64,000 nt of DNA, from NCBI GenBank assembly GCA_043228905.1, contig JBHGNT010000001.1:32860001-32924000 (forward strand), written 5' to 3'. This document shows positions 1 to 13,183 of this stretch, piece by piece. Under the pieces are notes generated by a model. It was not told the DNA's origin. It did no database searches and was given only the letters and a program-made list of their open reading frames with translations. Positions within the stretch are counted from its first letter, which is position 1; each line of letters opens with the position of its first letter. This stretch comes from Azolla caroliniana (Eukaryota; Polypodiophyta). Both the position numbers and the translations under genes were made by a program.

Positions 1-1264
1 CAGATACCACTTCAACGTTATAGATGAACGCATAGATCAGTATGTTCACAAGGGTTACGAAGATGGCCTGTATATCAGCAGTGTGGCTTCTAGTGCAAAT
101 CTTTGGGCTCTTATCATGGATGCTGGAACAGGATTTTCAGGACAAGTGTATGAGTTATCCCAGTTGTTTTTCCATAAGGTTGTTTCTTAGGTCATGGTAT
201 AAGTCTCTATTATCATTGAAGACAGGGATCTTCTCCAAGGCCATTGTTTATTAATTACTAATTACATCACAGGAGTGGATTATGGAACAATGGGAACAGA
301 AGTATTATATCAGTGCTGTTGCTGGTTCCGACAATGGCAGTGCTTTGGTGGTCATGTCAAAAGGTACCATTGTTCTAAATTTATTATTTGGAGTTCCGTA
401 AGGCACAAACATAGCAATGACAAAATTCAAATAAGGTGTTGCTGCAATCTATGAAGGTTTTGACTGGCAGTCCTGATGATCACAGTAATTGGAAAATCCC
501 GGGTTGTATATTGAGATGAAAACAAATGTTTTTCCAATGCATTTAATCATATTGCTAGAGTGTGTGCATCCAAGGCCTGCCTGCTTTTCTTTCTGCCATT
601 TTTCAAGCAGGGGAATATTTTATGTATCCTCTTTCATTTTTGTCGTTTGCTAATAGGTACACCATTCACTCAACAATCCTACAAAGTTAGTGAATCATTT
701 CCTTTCAAATGGATTAGCAAGAAGTGGAGAGAAGGATTCCACGTCACTTCTATGGCTACAGCTGGAAGCCGCTGGGGGATAGTAATGTCCCGCAATGCTG
801 GTTTTACAGATCAGGTTAGCATGATTCCTATTAATTATACTGCCACTATCGTGGTTAGCATGTGTTCTTTCAACGTTATTACATTTTTCATTCTGATATA
901 TTGTAGGTTGTGGAGCTTGATTTTTTGTATCCAAGTGAGGGTATACATCGTCGGTGGGATACTGGCTACCGAATCACAGCCACCGCTGCTACAACAGATC
1001 AAGCAGCTTTTGTATTGAGTGTACCGAAAAAGAAATTGACTGATGAGACACAAGAGACTTTGCGTACGTCGGCCTTTCCTAGTACACATGTGAAGGTCTG
1101 GTCTGTTAACAATGTTGTTTGTATTATGTTTTATATGCATTTTAATCTTGCCATCAAAAGATAAGTCACAATACTGATGTAGTTGTTTTTTTGTTGTTTG
1201 ATAGGAGAAATGGTCAAGAAATTTATACATAGCATCTGTCTGCTATGGACGGACTGTATCATAG
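1..1264 (+). CDS. MLK: MLK/PPK (casein kinase I-like) protein kinase, C-terminal part
   Basis: This is the 3' end of a gene that starts left of the window. Five exons join in phase: 1-178 (codons start at base 2), 273-363, 657-814, 907-1095 and 1205-1264 (TAG), giving 224 residues. The sequence contains DERIDQYVHKGYEDGLYISS, SFPFKWISKKWREGFHVTSM, VVELDFLYPSEGIHRRW and ETLRTSAFPSTHVKEKW, which match the conserved C-terminal domain of plant MUT9-like kinases (MLK, also PPK or AEL). The catalytic domain is outside the window. These nuclear Ser/Thr kinases act in chromatin, light and clock signalling (family knowledge, e.g. histone H3 Thr3 and photobody substrates). All four introns have GT-AG ends. 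The gene is followed by a long gene-free stretch. Confidence 0.93.
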
Positions 1265-4200
1265 GGTTACATGGGAACCCCACAAGTCTATAAAAAAAGT
1301 GCAATGTTTTCCAATTATGCCATTTGGCTTCTATAGCTCTATATAGACTGAGCTTCGTTCGTGCCTTTTGACCTACATTTCAGATTTATGCAGGAAGCAT
1401 TGTGATGATATGAGAGGGCTTCTTGTTAATTTTGCCACCTGCCCTTACAACCTCCATTATACAGGGTGCCCAAAAGTGTAAAAATGAGACTCCCCGTGGA
1501 GGGTAAGTGGCTGGGAGGAGCACTTTACATGACGATACTCCCTGAATGTGATGAGATCACAAGGGTTTAAGCATGAGTTGAACCTTACAGATCCACTTTT
1601 TTTGTCCAAATGGAAGTATATTAAATATATGAGCTGGTAAAGAACTGATTTGTTCTTGAAAGTGATCTTTTGTACCCTGAGTAAATGGAACTTTCAGATT
1701 CTATTGAGAGATTATCACAAGTGAGGTCAAGATATTATTATTGAGGTGTGTGCACAATCAACCTTCTCAGACGCTTACTAGAATACATATAGAACCTTCA
1801 AGTGGTGAAGATTTATGTGCACACAGTTATGATGCAGTTTGGTTTCCTTGCCTTTGGGAAAGATATAATATAGAGCAAGAATGTCATCCTAATCAAGCAC
1901 AATATTAATGTAAGCCATAACTCGTATAAGGTTGGATGTCTCAAAATGCATTATTGAGAAAATCCTTTTGCATGTTATGTTAATCGTTGCTAGCATAGTG
2001 TTGATTTAGTTATGTTATGATTAAAAAATGACAATCAAATAGAATATAGGATGAGCTAAAGAAGCTTAGATCGGAGGTTGAACTCTTCAATAGACATATT
2101 AGTGGTGTTAGTGCTATGATGGCAACATGGAGCATTGCTCTTTGGTGGTACCCTTGGTTGGTATTTGCTCAAGGTCAAGCCAATTCTTGGGAAATAATCA
2201 TTTGAAGTATTTTGTTTGCTCCTTGTGGTCTCAAACTCAATGAAAAAGAAAAAGACTTTAGCTAGAGTGCGGTGATATAACTTTATACCATGCAAATGAT
2301 CCCTCCATGAATTGAAAATAAACTCATCGAGTTCGAGAATGGCTACAATGTTTTTAAAGTTTCATGTAACACTTTTAACCCCCTACGGATTCATGTATCA
2401 CTTCATTGATTTCCCATATTGGCAAATGATGAAAGCATGTTTCATTAGAAATCCTGATCCCCAATGTACACAACCCTGGATAAGGAAAATATGGTTGGTT
2501 ATTACATTATTTTATGTTGCTATAGGTCAAAGGATTAATGTGTAACGTTTGAACGTTGGCATTGGACATGGAAATCTTGTCCTCTAGCAAAGAGTTTTCA
2601 CTACACCTGTTTTGTTATTTTATATTTGTGTTTCTTTGCTCTCCGTGCATCTATGTGCTTCTTTGTGCTTATTTCGTAAAGTGACTCTTTTGTCCTATCT
2701 TTTCTCTTCTGTACGTTAAATATTATTGGATTGAAAAGTGATATGAATTTGCTTTGGCCACTCCCTCACCACACTAAGTACATATTATTGGAAGGCTAAT
2801 TTTTCAAATAATGAGTTGGTCTATCATTCTTGGTTGTTTGTTGAGGTGGAGATAAAAAAGGCAATTTCTTTCAAAAGGAAATTGCTTACTTGACAACATG
2901 TTTTGGCTTCACACTAAAAATCATATCAAAGGGTTAATTGGGTATATGATGTTCTTGGTTATTTTGCTTGTCTTGTACACTAAAAGGTTTTTTGTCAAGC
3001 TAGAGCTTGAACATGTATAGTTAGGTTTTACCTCAAAGCTTTCCAAATGAGATTACTTCCATGTGATATCATTTAATGGGTTTACACTTAATATGTTTTA
3101 TACATTGATTGAATGAATTCATGGTATTCCTCTATGTGGTACAAAGAGGTTATTTATTTGGATTGGCATATTTTGTTATAGTATTAGTCTCATATGCTAC
3201 ATGTCTCGAGTATCAATAGATCAAGGCAAATAAAAAAGGTGTGGAAGGATTTGTATAACATCATCGATTTGAAGAGACCAAAGCGAGTCAAAATGGTGTC
3301 ACATGCCTATGAAGGAACATCTAGTTATCTTACAAATTTTGCGTATGGTGTATTGTTACAAATTACAATCAAGCTGATTTTGTTTGGACACTTGTATTTA
3401 TCATTGTATGTAGACTTGTTGGCTTGCTATTGTTCCTCGTCACCCATTCTCTAAAAAGTCATTTATATCTTTGGTGTTCAACCCGCGGACATCAACTCAT
3501 TGCCATCATTTTTACATGGATTTTATACTAACATACAAATTCTTTCCCAAACTTTTTATTCATATCATTTGCTTATTTTATAAATTTCCCACCAATGAAA
3601 ATCCTTTAATGTTTATTATGATGACTATTTTTTATGCCTTACTTTGTTGAATGTCCCATGAATAACCCCATAATGTTTGTTATGGCTCTCATAACATGGG
3701 ACGACCATATTGTATACCTTATTATGTGAAATGTTTCTCATCTCACATGGTGTAAATATTCTTTGTGGGTTTGGGTTTACTTTAAATTTCCCACTGAAGA
3801 CTACTTAACATTTGTTTTGGCTCTATTTTGTAGGCCTTATTTTGTTGAATGTCCTTCCCAATGACCCCTTGATGTTTGTTATGGCTCTCGTAACTATTTC
3901 GACCTTGTTTTGTTTAATGTTTCTTACCTACCATGTTGTAAATACTCTTTATGGGATTCGGTTTTCGCAAGTTTCCCCACTAGTAATAATGCGCTTTGTG
4001 GGGGAAAAAACAAAAGGTGTGTGCGCGTGTGATTCGTGGCATTGTGGATATGACATAGTGTGGCAATAGACAAGATGTCTACAATTGCAAGTGTTCATCG
4101 TCTAGCGTTATTGATTGCGCGAAAACATAGAGATTGAAAAGGACTCTTGAATGTGGACAAATGGGTTGGACATTCTTTTAGGAGACTTGTAGGAGAGTAG

Positions 4201-7200
4201 AGATTTATGGTGTGGGTCCCATGCCACCCGCACGTGATGTCATCCTCGCCCATCAATTCTTTATTTCCATTAAAACAATTCCTTTCCTCTCTCTCTCTCC
4301 TTATGTCCTATCTATTTATTTATCATACTGCTTTTCTTATCCTATATGTGATGAGCCTTTGTTTTTTTCTATTGAACTTTTGTTAGTACTATATGACTAT
4401 AGAATGAAGTGCATTAAATTGTCCATCTTTTGCTTCATCAACCTCAATGCTATTTACTACATAGTACATACTACAACTTATATATGCATATATGTAGAGA
4501 GAGAGGTTTCAACACGTCAATATTGTATACATATTACATCATGTTCCCCGAATGCGTCTTTGCATTACAGAGTACTATCCTTCATGCACTCTTAGAGAAA
4601 ATACACACATACATGGTAGTGTCAAGCCATGGTGGTGACGAAAAAACTCGGTTGTCCTAATATCCTTATACATTAATCACACAAAAGAACGTCCATACAA
4701 GGATAATCATATTGCATAAGATTTTTGTTTGTCATGGTTGCTTTCCATCATTGGAGTATGACAAATCCTAGACAAGATGGGTTTTTATCAAATTGTTTCC
4801 TATTGTCACTTTACCTTCTATATGTGCTATTCATTTTTGCTTTGGTCTAAGGGAGGAGCAAGAAGCTCACCTACATGTGAGGGATCATGCCAAGATCAAA
4901 CCTTCCTTGTAAGTTTGTATGACAACCAAAACCTTTCAACCATTAAAAGATCCACATGTTGAGGATAAGCAAAGAAATCAACTTCAAGAGTCAATGTTAA
5001 GGGTATTATTAGTGGTTGTTATTACGTTTTAGATTAGTGTTTATAGTTGATTGTTTTCCATCCTGATTCCTCAACTCAATTGACTACATATATGATCATT
5101 TGTTTACATATTAAGCAAGAAGTATCCAAATGTAGACAAACTCACATATTTAGAAAGTTTGTTATATAAGATGATCAAATTATCAAACTTTTGATGGCCT
5201 CAAAGGCCGCTTGTAGTGTGGAACATTGGGCACAATGTAGCTTTTTTTTGCACCTACGCCTTTGGTTTTATGCATTTGGTTGTTTTTCCATCTCTAGAAC
5301 TTACTCTTGTGTGAACATAATATATTGATAACTTACAAAGTCTGGATGAACTCATTCCTAAATGCAAATTTTCTATTTGGTTCAAGTAATACAAATATGT
5401 TGCCATCCACAATAACGTTATCCTACTTCAAGAAGAATGTAAGCTGTCAAAACTTTGAAATACATGTTCTTTTTACTCAATCACAAGATTGAGTTATTAA
5501 TCTTCTAAATCGTTAGCTCTATGATAGAATGAACTAGAACCGCCATAGATTTTGTGCATCTCGTAATTCACAACATATTTGTAACTTCATTTCTCTTGAT
5601 AATGAGATGTTACATACATAGTACAAGATGACGTATTGCCATGTGTTTTTTAATCTAATGTGATGATTTGGAGCAAAGAGTGAGGGGAATATATGACATA
5701 ATGATGAATCTTCACATGGGGCTGACTACATAAGAATATTGAATAGATTGGTATATTTGTTTCTTACAAGCAAAACAAACCCAATAAAAACGTCCAATTC
5801 TCATCACAAAAGATGCAAAAACCAATGTGGTACATTGGCTCTTATTCACACACATTGACATGAATGGATTAAGCCTTAGAAACTGATTGAAAGGTGACAT
5901 GTAACAAATCAAAGTATGAAGAAGGGCTTAGTTTTCCACAGATATTATACTGCTTTAAACATACAAATTCAAACTATGCTTCAAAAACAATAGATTGCCT
6001 CGAGAACAAGGAATTTTAGAAAAACAATATAGCTATTTCTTCAACTTGAGTTGACACCTCACACAAACTTTCAAACTAGGATTCCCAAAAGAATTAGCAA
6101 CCATTTTAGAGAGGAAGTGCTAAGAAAGCACGTGTAGTTTGTCACCAAGTTATCTTAAGGTGACTAGATTTCCAAGAATTTTTAACTTTTGCTTTTCAAA
6201 CTTCTATTGTGAACACTCTACTATCTAGAGAGTTAACTTGAGTTTGAAGCTAGATCATATACCATATTTCTATTTGATAAGGTTTTGCGTGTATATGTTA
6301 GACACATATCTATACTACACACAGAAACATGACATCTATATGCTTTACAATATTTTAACCAAACATCTTGGGGGGAGGACCACCTGGTGAGAAATGAAAT
6401 AGGAGAGTGGAAGTAAAGCCATTTATATTCATTCATTTTCCTACACGTCTTTTATTCTTCTCCTAGTAGCACTAGTGTGAGTGAAATGGGACTCAAGAAA
6501 CTTGTTTGATACAATTTTCTAACCAATCGAAGGATTTCTCAATAATTTCCTTCTCCCGCCATCTTAAGTAGCCATATATAAAATTAATTTGTTTTCTTGG
6601 CAACCATCCTTGTGTCTTTGTTGTCTCCAAACTTGCCTCTATCATATGTTGGCGATACTTCTATGCAAGATTGTAGTATATGACAACCTTGCAACAAAAC
6701 ATGCAATATCCAATGGTAGAATCATTTGGTTTTCCTTCTTATGATGTAACGTCAAGATCGGGCAAAACATGTTGCAGCCACACATCTTCCTTTGTAAAAG
6801 CAATCGTGTTTTCTAAATAGATATGCTTTTAATGCCAAAATAAAGCACTACCTCAAAAATTTTGACATGTTCTTATTTACACAAATTAGAGATCTGTTAA
6901 TCACAAAAGGTGATGAGCCAAGATAAATTTACTTTCAATGATCATAAATATATTGATAGTTGAAAACATTGTATTGAGGGAAGCTGTATAATGTATAAAG
7001 AAACAATTGGAGGAAAAGGGCAAGTAATGTAACCCCACATTTGCCACTGAATTCTAATCCTTGTATTAATACGTCTGATTGGCACAATGTCCTAGTTAAT
7101 GAATAGGCTTTAGCACCATTTGCAATGTATAATAAAAGGAATAAAATGAGCTCAAATCATTTGAAATAACTGAACCTACACTCCTTTTAAACATATACAT

Positions 7201-7777
7201 ATATGCATGTATGTATGTTGCCCCTTTTTCTTTCCATCAACAGGAAGTGGCATAACAAATGGGCTAGAGCACTTACAAGTGATCTCTTGTCCACTTAGCT
7301 CTACAAAAGAGGGTCATACAAATAGATGTAGGTAGGATCTTATTATTTTTACATCAATGTTGGACATAGGCTATATCTATCTATATTCAAAAACCAACTT
7401 GGCAAAGACATGCCTCTCTAGAACATAACAAGAGTAGCCATGTCGTTGGGCACCCCCGCATCTAAATCTATATATATAACGTTAGACCCGAGAGACAATT
7501 GCACCTAGTGCACACTCCCGCAACCTTTATTTTAGTATTTCCCGTGGTTGCGATCATAAAGATAAGTATGTACAAAAAACTTTGGGCTGAAACATTATGT
7601 CCACACCTCAGGTTGCCCACTGGGACCCCAATGGGGCCATGACCACAACCATGACCATGACCAACTTGACTGAATGCTAGTAGTTCCGCGGTTAAGCCAG
7701 AGATTGCAATGCTGTTTGTTTGGTTGTTTGTTTGTATGTTTGTTTATTTGTTTGTATGCCTTTTTGTTTCTTTTCCT
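1265..7777. other. Gene-free stretch after MLK
   Basis: The first few hundred bases are presumably the MLK 3' UTR. The rest is AT-rich (A/T runs, many short direct repeats) and all six frames are broken by frequent stops. I recognise no protein family, RNA gene or intact transposon. The only internal structure I can support is the diverged tandem duplication near 3.6-4.0 kb, listed separately. Confidence 0.6.
3581..3990. repeat. Diverged tandem duplication, period about 200 bp
   Basis: A block beginning taaatttccc at 3581 recurs at 3783. Both copies continue through tttgttgaatgtcc, then tgtttgttatggctct, then an aaat..tctt(t)atggg segment. A third partial start (aagtttccccac) appears near 3968. 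The copies are diverged by substitutions and small gaps, so the event is old. The apparent coding frame through it is interrupted and resembles no protein. Confidence 0.7.
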
Positions 7778-7970
7778 TCAAATCCGATCGCCATCGAGTG
7801 TGATGCGTTGGTGTCTGCACTCCGCGGAACAAAAGGCCTGGTCACCTCTGTCATGAGACAAAACAATTAGAAAACAAGTGGATTAGGATGGAAAGTATAC
7901 AGACAGATCAATCGTTGAATAGTATCAAATCAGCCAGCAGTACTAGCAGTAGTCTTAGTAGGAGGAAGAA

Positions 7971-8015
<45 letters not shown>

Positions 8016-8880
8016 GAGTAGTAGAAGAAGAAGAAGATTGTAGTAGGAGTTCTAGTGGTAGTAGTTGTAGAAGTGGTAGAATTTGTATTTATATACTACA
8101 AAACAGCACCATTGTATCAGTTTAAAAGGAGAATAATGCGATGCATTATGACAATCTATGTAATGACGATCGAAAGTGTGTGCAGGAATCTATGCAATCG
8201 CTGCTAGACAGGAGGCGCATTGTGATAGTTTGTGGTAGGAGTAATAGTAGGCGTGGGAGTGGGAGATTTGTGTTTACATGCTAGAGAGCAGCACCAATTT
8301 ATCAGTTTGAGAAAGGAGAATAATGCAACGCATTATGACATGCCATGGCGACACAAAATGTGTGCAGAAATCTATGTGATCGCAACTAGACAGTACGGTC
8401 ATTCTGCTAGTTTTATTTATTTCTCCTGTTTTTTTTTATGTTTTACCTGTACATGTAGATATCTCTTCCTTGGGAAATAGGCCCATTGCAAAAACAGCAG
8501 GAACTCAGAAAATTCTTCTTCAATCCGCCATAGCTGGAAACAGAAGAAAATGAAAAAGAAGCAGAAAATATAGAGTTCTCCACAACAGCGTCGTCGTCGT
8601 CGTCGTCATCCTCGCACTCTTCTTCTTCACTACCGTTATCACCATTGTCTTCGTTTCTTTCTTCTTCTCCAGCTACTACATCTTCTTCAGCTGCTTCGAG
8701 TTCTGAATGACCTTCAGTCGATACCTCTAATTCTTCAGAAGAACTGATCAGCAGTTTAGTTAAAAGAGAACACGGACTAGTAGACGGCCTCACCGAAGAG
8801 TAATACTTCGGTGCAGGATGATCCATCGTCGTGTCTAGCACAGACCTAGGGCTCTCGCATGGAGAATTAGGTATTCTAGT
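7778..8880 (-). CDS. FLZ: FCS-like zinc finger (FLZ) protein, 5' end unresolved
   Basis: Two exons on the minus strand encode the FLZ domain. The larger ends at 8447 with FLSSCCFCNGPISQGRDIYMY; after a 599-bp intron, the last exon 7847-7778 gives RGDQAFCSAECRHQRI and ends in TGA shortly after. The Cys pairs and the FCS-x2-C signature are intact. FLZ proteins are plant-specific scaffolds that bind SnRK1 kinase subunits in energy signalling (family knowledge). Upstream lies an acidic, Ser-rich region with a run of seven Asp coded by a GTC/GAC repeat, and the family-like NSPCESPRSVLD. The only in-frame ATG after that motif is at 8826. The open frame continues past 9300 without a Met, so the true start is probably in another exon. 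The right boundary given here is the last family-like residue, not a start. Confidence 0.78.
7972..8015. repeat. (AGT)n microsatellite in the FLZ intron
   Basis: About 14 uninterrupted AGT units, flanked by degenerate AGG/AGA triplets, lie inside the single recognised FLZ intron. This is probably a length-variable locus. Confidence 0.95.
8081..8411. repeat. Tandem duplication, period 185 bp, in the FLZ intron
   Basis: The block starting atttgtattt at 8081 is repeated at 8266 (atttgtgttt). Shared segments in order are cagcaccaa/t..tatcagttt, gagaataatgc, gcattatgaca, gtgtgcag and ctagacag. The copies are roughly 80 percent identical by eye and together fill most of the intron between the two FLZ-domain exons. 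Confidence 0.85.
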
Positions 8881-9645
8881 GTTCTTCTTTTCTGTGTAAC
8901 TGCTATTACTGCTGTTGCTGTTGATAACATGATTGTGGAGTTCGAAGCCGAAGACTACAGGATGTGATGGAGGAGGGAGTGGAAAAGAAGGAACTTCAAT
9001 GCAAGCTCTGTCTTCGTCTTCGCCAAATACTTCTTTTTCACCTTTTTCTTCTTCTCCTTTTCCTTTGGCGGTGTCTCTTTGATTCCCATAGCTGAAGACC
9101 GGTATGTTCAGCTGAGTTTGGCTGCTTGTTCTGTGCAGGAGTTGAGAAGAGCTATGGAGATGACGAGAGAGTATAACGGAAGCCGTGGTGAAGATCTGAT
9201 CAGAAACAAAAGTGAGAGAAAAGAAGACGGAGAAGCAGCTAGGATCTGTGTGAGAAAATATAACAGACTCCAGAGATGAAGGAGGTTGAAGAAATAGGGC
9301 AAATTTAGGCTGAGTAATAAATATGTGAGTATATTGATGAATTGTCGAGAATGCGAGGGAGTGAGAGAATGCAGATCTCAGATTTAGGCGATGGCTATGG
9401 TGATGGTGATGGTGCGTGTAGCAGATCAGGAAAGGTCAGAAGGTGATCCGGATTAGAGGGTCGGAATGGCAAAATGTTGCTGAGACAGAGAGAAAGAAAG
9501 GGATGGGAGGTTTTGAAAGGCGTGGGGGGACCTTGCGTGAGGTAAGAATGCTTGGCTATGGCGGAATGGTATGAAGAAAAGAAAAGGAAGAGATGAAGAA
9601 GGTAGGGTAGGCAGCTAGCTACGAGAGACATGGCCCCTCTCTCAG

Positions 9646-9655
9646 ATTTAAATAT
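9646..9655 (-). promoter_or_regulatory. TATA-like element upstream of FLZ
   Basis: The minus strand reads ATATTTAAAT here, just downstream of a (GAA)n tract and upstream of the FLZ frame. If used, transcription would start near 9615, leaving a long leader before the coding region. This is inferred from position and composition only. Confidence 0.35.
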
Positions 9656-9660
9656 GCACA

Positions 9661-9702
9661 GAAGAAGAAGAAGAAGAAGAAGAAGAAGAAGAAGAAGAAG
9701 AG
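9661..9702. repeat. (GAA)n microsatellite
   Basis: About 13 GAA units immediately upstream of the TATA-like element proposed for FLZ. On the FLZ-sense strand it is a TTC tract in the probable promoter. Confidence 0.95.
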
Positions 9703-9925
9703 AGAAGCGGAAGACCAGGTCACCTTAACCATGGTTAAGTTATATGCCGTCAAGTTCCAGACGTCCGTCTCTTCAGACGGAGGAGGCATACCATACGTGA
9801 AGAAGGTAAATCCTTAATGGACGGATAGATCCATGTATGGATGCAAAGACCATGCATGCATGCATGTCCTGTTATTGTTACAACCATGCATTTTTCTTTC
9901 TTTCTTATACACGCAATGTGTAAGA

Positions 9926-10133
9926 ATGTATGTATGTATGTATGTATGTATGTATGTGTGTATGTGTATGTATGTATGTGTGTGTGTATGTGTATGTATG
10001 TGTATGTATGTATGTATGTATGTATGTATGTATGTATGTATGTATGTATGTATGTATGTATGTGTATATATGTATGTATGTATGTATATGTATATGTATG
10101 TATATGTATGTGTATGTATCTATCTATCTATCT
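9926..10133. repeat. (TATG)n compound microsatellite
   Basis: Roughly 200 bp of TATG units with TG and TATC variants. The long open frames here, made of Met/Tyr/Val/Cys repeats, are products of the tetranucleotide repeat and not genes. Confidence 0.97.
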
Positions 10134-12480
10134 ATATATGAGCCATGTGGTCTTGTTGTGCCCGTCTCCACTTCCATTTGGATCTCGTTACTTCTACCTT
10201 TACTCGGATCGCAAATATTATCAAATATTTTGCATATGTTGTCGATAATAAATTGTGGGTGTAGGGGTTGGTTTGATATGTATGCATTGTTGTGTTTACT
10301 CGAACCTACCCTTCCCCACCCCGATCCCCCACTCTTAGAACAAACTAACATGAACGCTTTCAATTAGTTTTCAATTCTAACGCGTGCACTAATCACACCG
10401 TGCTTTTTTACACAGTCACGAATAAACACATGAGTGTCATTGTTTTCCCTGTTTCGTGCGAATTTTTTAGTTCTCATTTCCCAGTTTGTTGGATTGATGC
10501 GAGGGAGCGGGAGCGGGAAAGAGGCACGGAGTGCCAATGTGAGATTGTCAATTGGAAACGTTGATGGGTGATGGGTTTTATATCATAAACCTTCATTTGG
10601 TTGTAACCTTGGGACCTTAGTTTATCAAGGGTTGTTGACTAGGTTCGATGTATTTGCATGATACATGCTTAAAATAGGTGATCCCAACCCTCCCAAATTA
10701 AAAAGAGGGGGGAGATGATGACCCTCTAACTAGCTTGTGTATGAAGTTCAATGATTATAGTGGTTGGTCTTCTTCCATTTGGACCTCATCTAGTTGTAAC
10801 CAAGGGATTTTTTTAGTCTAGAACTTTTTCTATCATCAAGTTGACTAAGTTCATTGTATTTGTATATTTACAAGCTATACCCAAAGTGATCACTTAGACA
10901 TGATGGCCATCTACTCTATCAATAAGCAAACATGCACCCACACTAGTGTGTGCACACACATATTCAAAAATGAAAGGAAGTACTAGTTATTTGAGTCTAA
11001 TGAAGTTTAGCTCGTCTCTCTTTCTGTTTATACGAAAACTCACCCTCATAGCCAACACTCAAAGCTTTATATACCCACTTAAGAGCTTTTTTGTGTGTGT
11101 GTGATGCAAAGCAAAGTGCTAAAAATGATGAGTTCACATGCACAATCAACACACCAAGGGTATGATGGGTCCAATCACATCATAACCCCATTCTTGTATG
11201 TACATATACTCCAATGGTTAATGCAATTGCTCATTGCATTGAGCCTAACAATAAACAATCGTGAAGCGTGGGCTAAGTAAGATATAAACGCTTGCATTAT
11301 GTATGTAACCCACAGATCTAACATGCACACAATATTCAATATCTGTACAATTTGTTCACCTTAATTAATACTTGGTTCAAAAATAAAAAAATCCAAGCAT
11401 CTTTTAATATCCGGTTATGATCGTGAAAAAGCTATTTTTTATGTCTTCCTCTATGAGCTCATGTGCAAAAATATTAATTGGCACACATGTCCCATATGTA
11501 CGTGTGTATCCAACCTCACCTTGATTTTTCCTATTTGATTTCATCATTGATGTCTACCTCAAGTTGGGGCGCGTTTTGTCAACATGTATCAATATTTTTG
11601 GGCCTCTATATGCATATAAATTACTTTACTTATTTAGGCATGCGTACCAATTTAGGATAAAATGTCATCATCTTCATAACCAATGGTTACGAAAAGAAAA
11701 TGAATGGACACCCATGTCATATGTAAGACCTCATATCAATTCTTAACACTTATTTTTAATTTGTATGCCCTTGCAGCAATGATACATCGATGGTGGTCTA
11801 GAAAGAAACAATTGTAAACTTCATGCATGCATTTAATTCATGGATATGGTTACATGGGCATACCATGTCTATAGACTCTAGAGCCCTCGTAAATTCATAT
11901 GGGTCATTCATCTGTTGCTCTATCATCTCATGTCCCGTCAAAGTTCGGATCATGATTCTTATACAAGTACGTCTTTGTTTTGTTGTGCATACTTGGACTC
12001 GTATGTACCATCATCATCATCCATGGCACATGGTCCCATTAGGCTTATATGTAGTGTAGTGATGCTCATTCCTTTCCTAATACTAACAACCCATCATGAT
12101 TTCAATGGGTACTATTTCCTCTCTTCTTTGGACGTATCTTCTCACATAGTTGTCATTCACGAGAATCTTTAACCATGCATGTTTTCGTCTCTCTTAAATA
12201 CACACATCTTCGAGTTACTTTACTTTAAATTGGGTTAAAAATCTACTCGTATTGATATAGAATCCCAAAGTTCTAATAAACTTTATATATAGGCTTTCAT
12301 CGAAAATTGAGCTCTTTTTGTCATATACATGATTCATTATGCTCTTTATAGAATGGACATTCAACCTCATTCACACACAACAAGTAGTGTACATGAAAAT
12401 GATAGGTAGATAGAAGTCCAAAATTAATAAAATAAAGAGTTGAGCAATTACATGATTACACGTATATTTTTGGAACTATG

Positions 12481-13020
12481 CACCACGCTTGGTCATTTGT
12501 CTAAGTACTAGTTTGTCTTGTATCGCGAGTGCCGATATATAATAATGTGCCACTTACAACAAAAGAACCATCTTAATTATATCTCGAGGGCTATAAGTCT
12601 CTGGTCTTGACGTGCCAATTTTTGAACCTCATCCATATGTTTATTCTAGAGCTACAAAATGGGCCCTACAACACATTTCGTTAATGTTTTATATGATGAT
12701 GAAATGTTTAGGCATAAGAATCTCATTCTTACTTATGATTAATTATCTTCGCTTAGTCGTTTGTCTCAGTACCACGCTTGGCCATTTGTCTAAGTACTAG
12801 TTTGTCCTGTATCGTGAATGCCGATATATAATAACATGCCACTCACAACAAAAGAACCATCTTAGTTATAGCTCGAGGGTATAGGTCTCTAGTCCTGATA
12901 TGCCAAGTTTTGAACCTCATCCATATGTTTATTCTAGAGCTACAAAATGGGCCCCAACCCTACAACACATTTTGTTAGGCATAAGATTTCCATTTTTACT
13001 TGTGATTAATTATCTTCAGC
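12481..13020. repeat. Tandem duplication, period 289 bp
   Basis: The copy starting at 12481 (caccacgcttgg) recurs from 12770 (taccacgcttgg). Long shared stretches include gtctaagtactagtttgtc, caacaaaagaaccatctta and the run from gaacctcatcc to gggcccc/t. The second copy lacks about 35 bp around an atatgatgatg segment. Identity is high (around 90 percent by eye), so the event is relatively recent. Confidence 0.9.
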
Positions 13021-13183
13021 ATGCACCATGCATATCTCGCAACAAAAACTCATCACATCCAAACTTTTATGTTTGTCTTAAAACACACAAAACTTAATGT
13101 TTGCATTTAAATTCAATTTGTAAATTTGAAGAATAGCACACGAATTAGCATCCATGTTATTGATGATGATTTGTTTTAATCAT

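Noticed and set aside
1265-7777. LTR retrotransposon or other intact transposon in the large gap
   Set aside because: No gag, protease, RT, integrase or transposase motifs and no terminal repeats were recognised by eye.
9833-10367. Three overlapping plus-strand open frames of 100-145 codons
   Set aside because: They are the TATG microsatellite read in each frame (Met-Tyr-Val-Cys repeats), not genes.
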